Part shown: piece after piece, positions 59,649 to 64,000 of the stretch | How positions within the stretch are numbered: the first letter of the stretch is position 1 | Layout of the letters: each line of letters begins with the position of its first letter | From: Sediminibacillus massiliensis | Lineage (GTDB): Bacteria > Bacillota > Bacilli > Bacillales > Amphibacillaceae | Reading direction: 5' to 3' | NCBI RefSeq assembly: GCF_900156915.1 | Contig: NZ_LT732535.1 | Coordinates: 3,291,477 to 3,355,476, forward strand | Length of the DNA: 64,000 bases | The notes under the pieces: model-generated | What the model was told of the DNA's origin: nothing | Databases searched by the model: none | Seen by the model: the letters and a program-made list of their open reading frames with translations, nothing else | Made by a program: the position numbers and the translations under genes

Positions 59649-60494
59649 TTAATTCCTATCTACTTTTTTAAAACCCAGTTCGATTAATGCCTGGTGCATG
59701 TTAGCTCTTGTTTTAACATCCTTATAATTAAGGCCTAGATTGCCGATCGTTTGAGCAAGTTCTGGACGAATACCAGTTATAATTGCTTCTATACCAGTAA
59801 GGTTCAAGGCATTCAGTATTTGGAATATTTGATCAGAAACCATTGTGTCGATAATTGGAACTCCGGAGACATCCAAAATTAAATGGTCCAAGTCGAAGTT
59901 ATTACCGGCATGAAGGGCATTATCCATAATTAATTTAGCCCGATGGGTATCAATCTCCCCGACAATTGGGAGGACAGCAATCCCTTCTGCGATAGGTACA
60001 ACGGGGACAGAAAGTTCTTCCAAGGCAGTATAGGCGATTTTCATCTTTTGAATATTATCATTCTCATACATTTCTCCAAAGACACCGATTGCTTTGTCGA
60101 TAAGCGGGTCGATAATTTTCGATACATCAAGCATGGTGATCGGTGCAAACTGCCTTTGTTCCAACTCTTCTGTGAATACATCCCAAATTACAGCCCTGTA
60201 AAACGATAAGGCCCTTAATGCATCACTTAATGGGATTTCGTAATCAATCGTAAGCTTGGCAGTCTTTTCACTCCAATCGGCAACCTTTTCCAACATTTCT
60301 TCATGATCCGAATAGAGTGCTTCACCAAAGTAACTAAGAAGTTCGGTTCGGCTGTGCTCCCGTTTAGTTAACGGCATTCCTGACTCTTGCAATTTCTTTG
60401 TATAACTCTCCTCAAAGGACTCTTCCAGGTTCTTGGCCAGTTTCATACTATTTTCTACTATTTTTTTGCCTATGTATTCTAATTCATCCTTCAT
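59649..60494 (-). CDS. RsbR-family stressosome protein (STAS domain)
   Basis: A 281-residue co-antagonist of the RsbR family. The N-terminal half is a helical non-heme globin-like sensor fold (about residues 1-145) and the C-terminal half a STAS domain. Two threonines stand 34 residues apart, Thr183 in GEIDTHRAK and Thr217 in GVPIIDTMVS, matching the RsbT-phosphorylated Thr171 and Thr205 of B. subtilis RsbRA. It would sit in the stressosome that feeds sigma-B. No rsbS, rsbT or rsbX lies nearby. AAGGAG precedes the ATG at 60494; the longer frame lacks one. Confidence 0.85.
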   Translation of the reverse strand: MKDELEYIGKKIVENSMKLAKNLEESFEESYTKKLQESGMPLTKREHSRTELLSYFGEALYSDHEEMLEKVADWSEKTAKLTIDYEIPLSDALRALSFYRAVIWDVFTEELEQRQFAPITMLDVSKIIDPLIDKAIGVFGEMYENDNIQKMKIAYTALEELSVPVVPIAEGIAVLPIVGEIDTHRAKLIMDNALHAGNNFDLDHLILDVSGVPIIDTMVSDQIFQILNALNLTGIEAIITGIRPELAQTIGNLGLNYKDVKTRANMHQALIELGFKKVDRN

Positions 60495-60657
60495 AAATGA
60501 TACTCCTTGAGATAATGATAAATTCCTATATGAATTGCTAGTTATAGGATATGTCATTTTTTCCTTTCAGCCAAGTCATATACTATAAATTTCATTGGAA
60601 ATATTTGCAGGGACCGATCCAGATAAAGTCCCGTTCCAGTTGAGAATCCGGCTTCTA

Positions 60658-61692
60658 TCATTCCCTTTGCAATCGCTTTTGTTCCTTAATTGGCTGGAAA
60701 TCACGCTGGGAGGAATGTTTTTCCAGTAAATCGTTATTCGTATATAAATCGATGTCGACAGCATATTTAGGTCGGCCTTTCACTTCGAGGAAGACTCTGC
60801 CGATATACTCTCCGATAATGCCGATGCCGATTAATTGCAGTCCGCCGATAAACCAAATGGATACCATCAGGGATGTCCAGCCGGCGTTTGCATTCCCGGT
60901 AAGTTTTTGCATTAACGCATACCCGCCAGTTACGACCCCGCACATGAATAACAGCATTCCTAAAAAACTGATGAAACGAATTGGTGCAATGCTGAAAGAA
61001 GTTACCCCGTCAAAGGCAAAAGACAGCATCCTCTTCAATGGATATTTGGTATTGCCCGCATGCCGTTCTTTTCGGGTATAGGCTACTTCAGTCGATTTAA
61101 ATCCTAAAAGCGGCACGATCCCTCTCAAAAATAAGTTCGTTTCCTTATATTTGCATAACTCCTCAAGCGCACGCTTACTCATCAGCCTGAAATCAGCATG
61201 GTTATACACGAGGTTGATTCCGATTTTCTGCATGGAACGATAGAAAGCTTGTGCTGTTGTCCGTTTGAATGCAGTGTCGGTTTGTCGGTCAGACCGAACG
61301 CCATAAACGATATCATATCCATCCAGGTATTTTGCCACAAATGTACGGATGGCAGAGACATCATCTTGAAGATCTGCATCAATGGAAATCACACAGTCCG
61401 ATCTGTCTTTAGCTTTCTCAAGCCCTGCATATAAGGCAGATTGGTGTCCGACATTACGGGCAAGTTTCAGTCCAGCCACCGAACGATGGTTAATCGTGGC
61501 TTTGACAATCATATTCCAAGTCTGATCCTTACTGCCATCGTCGACTAATAGAATGGAGCTTTTTGAAGAAATCAAATGATCGGTCATTAGTTGTTGAAGT
61601 GTTTCGGTCAATTGCCTGGTTGTCTCTCCGAGGACTTCCTGTTCATTAAAACATGGGACTACGATAGTCAGTACGGGATGAAGTTTACTCAA
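60658..61692 (-). CDS. Family 2 glycosyltransferase, YkoT/GtrB-like
   Basis: A 344-residue polyprenol-phosphate sugar transferase. The GT-A domain has TIVVPCFNEQEVL, LVDDGSKDQTW, ISIDADLQDD (catalytic Asp cluster) and SVAGLKLARNVGHQSA, followed by two C-terminal membrane spans (about residues 245-270 and 285-310). It likely loads undecaprenyl phosphate with a sugar for wall or teichoic-acid decoration. The TTG at 61692 has AGGAGG eight bases upstream. It is 20 bases behind the multi-span protein, and I recall that the similar ykoT and ykoS are also paired in B. subtilis. Confidence 0.88.
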   Translation of the reverse strand: MSKLHPVLTIVVPCFNEQEVLGETTRQLTETLQQLMTDHLISSKSSILLVDDGSKDQTWNMIVKATINHRSVAGLKLARNVGHQSALYAGLEKAKDRSDCVISIDADLQDDVSAIRTFVAKYLDGYDIVYGVRSDRQTDTAFKRTTAQAFYRSMQKIGINLVYNHADFRLMSKRALEELCKYKETNLFLRGIVPLLGFKSTEVAYTRKERHAGNTKYPLKRMLSFAFDGVTSFSIAPIRFISFLGMLLFMCGVVTGGYALMQKLTGNANAGWTSLMVSIWFIGGLQLIGIGIIGEYIGRVFLEVKGRPKYAVDIDLYTNNDLLEKHSSQRDFQPIKEQKRLQRE

Positions 61693-61712
61693 TCTTGGTC
61701 CTCCTATAATGC

Positions 61713-63422
61713 TTAAATTGCTTGATATAAATGAATTTTCCAAGCTGATTCGGAATGCTCGAATACTTTCAGCAGTTTTAAATCGGTTTCAGCTGCGTTC
61801 AAAATCGGGACAGATGAAAAAATATACCGTCCCCCTAAGTTTTTGAAAGCTTCGATGTTAAGTTCAAGATTTTTTATCTTTTTATTGGTTGTTTTCTCAT
61901 AATCGTACTTCTTGCCGAGCTCATCAACAAACAGGTAGCAACGGCTGCCCCATTCGTCGAAGTACCTCTTGAGCGATTTGTTTTTCTCCAATTCTTTAGC
62001 TATTATTTTTCTAAATTCATATTTATATGTAATAGGATAAAGATTATTGTAAGTATCTAAAGTATAGAACCCATTATATTGAGCTATTGCTGGATGGAGG
62101 CCGATGCTGGCTACTCTGTACTGATCCTTTGGAAGGCCGATATAATCCTGGATTTGCTCAAATTGTTCCACAGCGTAAAATTCCCGAAAAGAGGGCGTTT
62201 TATGATGTACACCATAATGGATTTCCTCATTAAATGGAACCAGTACGAGTAATTGGGCAATAACTGCAATCCGGACGAATATCTTCCATTTTTTCCTGCC
62301 TGTTTGCCATAGAATCATACAGGCTGTGGCAAAGTTCAGATAAATCACAAGCGGTCTCAGAAAATGAAACCGGGCAAAGTTAAAGGTGTTAAGTAATTCG
62401 ATGTTTTCCTTCAAAGGAATCCACAGCTTGTTGAACCAAAGCGCATACCAGAGAGACAAGCCATAGTTAAGTACAAGCAAGAACAAAAAAGTCTTATCCA
62501 GCTTGTCCTTCTTTTTGAAGAGAACCACAGCTAAGGTCAGAAACAAAACAGGTAGAATAACGACAGTGTGAACAGTCATTACATGTGTATGACCAAACAG
62601 AAAATTTTTTAAAGAAAGGCGGAAGGAGTGAGCTAAGTCGTGGCGGGAAGAGATGAATTCCACACGGTGACTTGGCTCCTGTTCAGCTAGTAAAGAGAAG
62701 ACAAGCCGGTAGTCTACAAGAAAGAATACTCCGGCCATAAAAGCGATACTTGCCAAAAACGTCCAGTTCCACCTTTTTTTCACGATCAAGTCATACAGCC
62801 ATAAACAACCGACAGCTGCAAGGAAGAAGAAAAAGCCTAGAACAATACTTGCGTAAAGGGGTATCAATGCAAGCGTAAGCCATTCTTTCCAAGAAGCACC
62901 TTTAGCCCGAATGTTCAAAAAGGCCCAGAGTGCCAGCGGATGACCAAGCGTGCTCAACATCCCTGACGGCCAAAAAGGTGTAAAGGCAAAAGCGAGAGAT
63001 ACTCCAATCCTTATCAGGGCGGTTTCTTTGGACTTAATGAAATGTGTTTTTAAAAGTAAGTACATGCCTACAAAGGCTGCTATTCTTGTTATCGTCTGAC
63101 TCAAAGCGTATGCAGTCATAGATGGAAATACTGCATGGAGCAGTACAATCAGACTGTATTCGGTCCCGAACGCGTTACGTGGCAGTCCGTTAATTACCTG
63201 TGGGATAACTGAGCCGATTTCGCCGAACAATTCCCCGCTGTTCCGCAATACTTGATACCAGGCGATATTAGAATCAAGGTTATCGTGAACGCGGATGTGT
63301 GCATCTTGTCCCAAAACATACAAAGGCGCCAAATAAACAGCCATCAAGCAGGCCGCGATAACGAGATAAAATCTTTCTTTCTTCTTATCAGGCAAATTAC
63401 TCATATGTATAAACACATCCAT
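61713..63422 (-). CDS. DUF6044 multi-span membrane protein, YkoS-like
   Basis: A 569-residue protein with about ten to twelve hydrophobic spans (from FYLVIAACLMAVYLAPLYVLG at the N-terminus) and a soluble extracytoplasmic C-terminal part of about 170 residues (YRVASIGLHPAIAQYNGFYTLD). The layout is that of membrane glycosyltransferases that use polyprenol-linked sugars, matching the partner glycosyltransferase downstream; function is by context. The ATG at 63422 lacks a strong ribosome site, and one at 63404 is the alternative. Confidence 0.78.
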   Translation of the reverse strand: MDVFIHMSNLPDKKKERFYLVIAACLMAVYLAPLYVLGQDAHIRVHDNLDSNIAWYQVLRNSGELFGEIGSVIPQVINGLPRNAFGTEYSLIVLLHAVFPSMTAYALSQTITRIAAFVGMYLLLKTHFIKSKETALIRIGVSLAFAFTPFWPSGMLSTLGHPLALWAFLNIRAKGASWKEWLTLALIPLYASIVLGFFFFLAAVGCLWLYDLIVKKRWNWTFLASIAFMAGVFFLVDYRLVFSLLAEQEPSHRVEFISSRHDLAHSFRLSLKNFLFGHTHVMTVHTVVILPVLFLTLAVVLFKKKDKLDKTFLFLLVLNYGLSLWYALWFNKLWIPLKENIELLNTFNFARFHFLRPLVIYLNFATACMILWQTGRKKWKIFVRIAVIAQLLVLVPFNEEIHYGVHHKTPSFREFYAVEQFEQIQDYIGLPKDQYRVASIGLHPAIAQYNGFYTLDTYNNLYPITYKYEFRKIIAKELEKNKSLKRYFDEWGSRCYLFVDELGKKYDYEKTTNKKIKNLELNIEAFKNLGGRYIFSSVPILNAAETDLKLLKVFEHSESAWKIHLYQAI

Positions 63423-63663
63423 TAATTGTTTTGAAAGAATAAAAAAATGAGGACCACGTTATTATGCGAGGCTGGGGAGGAAAGTATTCAACTTACTTTT
63501 ATTCACTATTAAAATATCCTTAAAGTTATCGAAATATGATTGCTTAGCAAGTGATGCGTTTCAGAGTTGAGAGAAACTGCGAACTAGCGAAAATTCACCT
63601 TAGAGAGACTTTTTCTATCTTTCAGAAAAGATAAAAAAGAAATGACTTTTTTGCCATTTGCCA
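63423..63663. other. Divergent intergenic region before xpt
   Basis: No gene is visible. The region is AT-rich and presumably holds the promoter for the minus-strand membrane-protein operon, which I could not place with confidence. Confidence 0.5.
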
Positions 63664-63692
63664 TTTTCAATTGTCGAAGTATCGGTTATAAT
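63664..63692 (+). promoter_or_regulatory. xpt promoter
   Basis: TTTTCA (63664-63669), a 17-base spacer and a perfect TATAAT (63687-63692). A PurBox-like sequence with 10 of 13 matches (ATTGTCGAAGTAT, 63670-63682) lies between the hexamers, so PurR may add control; that part is weak. Confidence 0.6.
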
Positions 63693-63715
63693 GCAATATA
63701 TTGAACGAATAAATG

Positions 63716-63784
63716 ACTCGTATAATAGCAGGGATATGGCCTGCGAGTTTCTACCAGATTACCGTAAATGATCTGACTACGAGT
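63716..63784 (+). promoter_or_regulatory. Guanine riboswitch aptamer, xpt leader
   Basis: P1 pairs ACTCGTA (63716-63722) with TACGAGT (63778-63784). The core GGATATGGCC, GTTTCTACC and CCGTAAATGATCTGACTACG is canonical. The specificity base at 63777 is C, meaning guanine or hypoxanthine. Confidence 0.96.
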
Positions 63785-63834
63785 AAGCATACAGCTTATT
63801 GAGTATATTGTGCCCTTTTGGGGTATTTATTTCG

Positions 63835-63890
63835 TGCTCAAGAAGAAAAGCTTACTCTCGTAGTATAGCTTTTTTTCTTGGGCATTTTTT
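63835..63890 (+). terminator. Riboswitch-controlled terminator before xpt
   Basis: The 18-base arm at 63835-63852 (TGCTCAAGAAGAAAAGCT) pairs with 63867-63884 (two G-U pairs), followed by six Ts. Bases 63850-63863 (GCTTACTCTCGTAG) can instead pair with the aptamer P1 3' strand and beyond (63777-63788), which gives the antiterminator. Confidence 0.9.
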
Positions 63891-63924
63891 ATTGGACATT
63901 TTTATAGAAGGAGCGAGGGCCATC

Positions 63925-64000
63925 ATGGAATTATTACAGGAGAAAATCAGGCAGGAAGGAATTGTCTTAAACGACAACGTACTTAAAGTAGATTCATTCA
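63925..64000 (+). CDS. xpt: Xanthine phosphoribosyltransferase (5' part)
   Basis: Only the first 25 codons are in the window: MELLQEKIRQEGIVLNDNV then LKVDSF, which closely matches the start of B. subtilis Xpt. The enzyme salvages xanthine to XMP. GAAGGAG lies about ten bases before the ATG. The guanine riboswitch upstream and, in relatives, a downstream xanthine permease gene support the call. It runs off the right edge. Confidence 0.9.
   Translation, partial: MELLQEKIRQEGIVLNDNVLKVDSF

Noticed and set aside
63670-63682. PurBox at xpt as a firm PurR site
   Set aside because: Only 10 of 13 matches and no well-matched inverted partner at the proper spacing; kept only as a remark.

Overview
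The window comes from the chromosome of a Firmicute of the family Bacillaceae, most likely a salt-tolerant genus near Halobacillus (genus level is inference). The evidence is the Bacillus subtilis gene order (yebE-yebG-pur operon-yerA-yerB-yerC-pcrB-pcrA-ligA-camS-putP/opuE-gatCAB-dgkB-rlmCD), strong AGGAGG-type ribosome sites, guanine riboswitches, PurR boxes, and sporulation- and sigma-B-type promoters.

Layout. 1-1813: a palindromic dispersed repeat, a small heat-shock protein gene (minus strand), then yebE and yebG. 1799-14941: the complete de novo purine operon purEKBCSQLFMNHD, preceded by two opposed PurR boxes, a sigma-A promoter, a guanine riboswitch and its terminator. 15050-18340: YerA-type adenine deaminase, lipoprotein YerB and the TrpR-like YerC. 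18390-25837: a Gfo/Idh/MocA oxidoreductase, then pcrB, pcrA, ligA, camS. 25958-31318: proline-linked genes (1-pyrroline-5-carboxylate dehydrogenase; a PutP symporter with an unlisted 35-residue accessory peptide) separated by an AT-rich module. The module encodes an HTH-TPR (RRNPP-type) regulator and, directly behind it, a secreted precursor with five copies of one peptide. 31641-35993: gatCAB and dgkB. 36033-46680: pullulanase (minus strand), divergent from glgBCDAP, with a cre-like site between them. 46766-48604: a second copy of the palindromic repeat and rlmCD.

48869-52615 holds small accessory genes: a frameshifted lipoprotein, a zinc-ribbon protein, a membrane protein, a cupin protein behind a sigma-K-like promoter, a YcdB-like protein and a small HTH protein. 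52871-55547 holds otsA behind a sigma-B-type promoter, then galU, which makes the UDP-glucose OtsA uses. 55594-63422 holds a kinase-like protein, a short CstA, an anti-sigma-like membrane protein, an RsbR paralogue and a YkoT/YkoS-like glycosyltransferase and membrane-protein pair. The right edge cuts xpt just after its start; it has its own guanine riboswitch.

Purine synthesis and salvage are tied together by the two guanine riboswitches at the ends of the window. Storage carbon (glg, pulA), trehalose (otsA, galU) and proline uptake and breakdown make up a carbon-storage and osmoprotection theme. The most unusual item is the regulator and multi-copy peptide pair at 27744-29336. Its repeat units differ from one another only by silent changes, which is what a secreted signalling peptide under selection would show.
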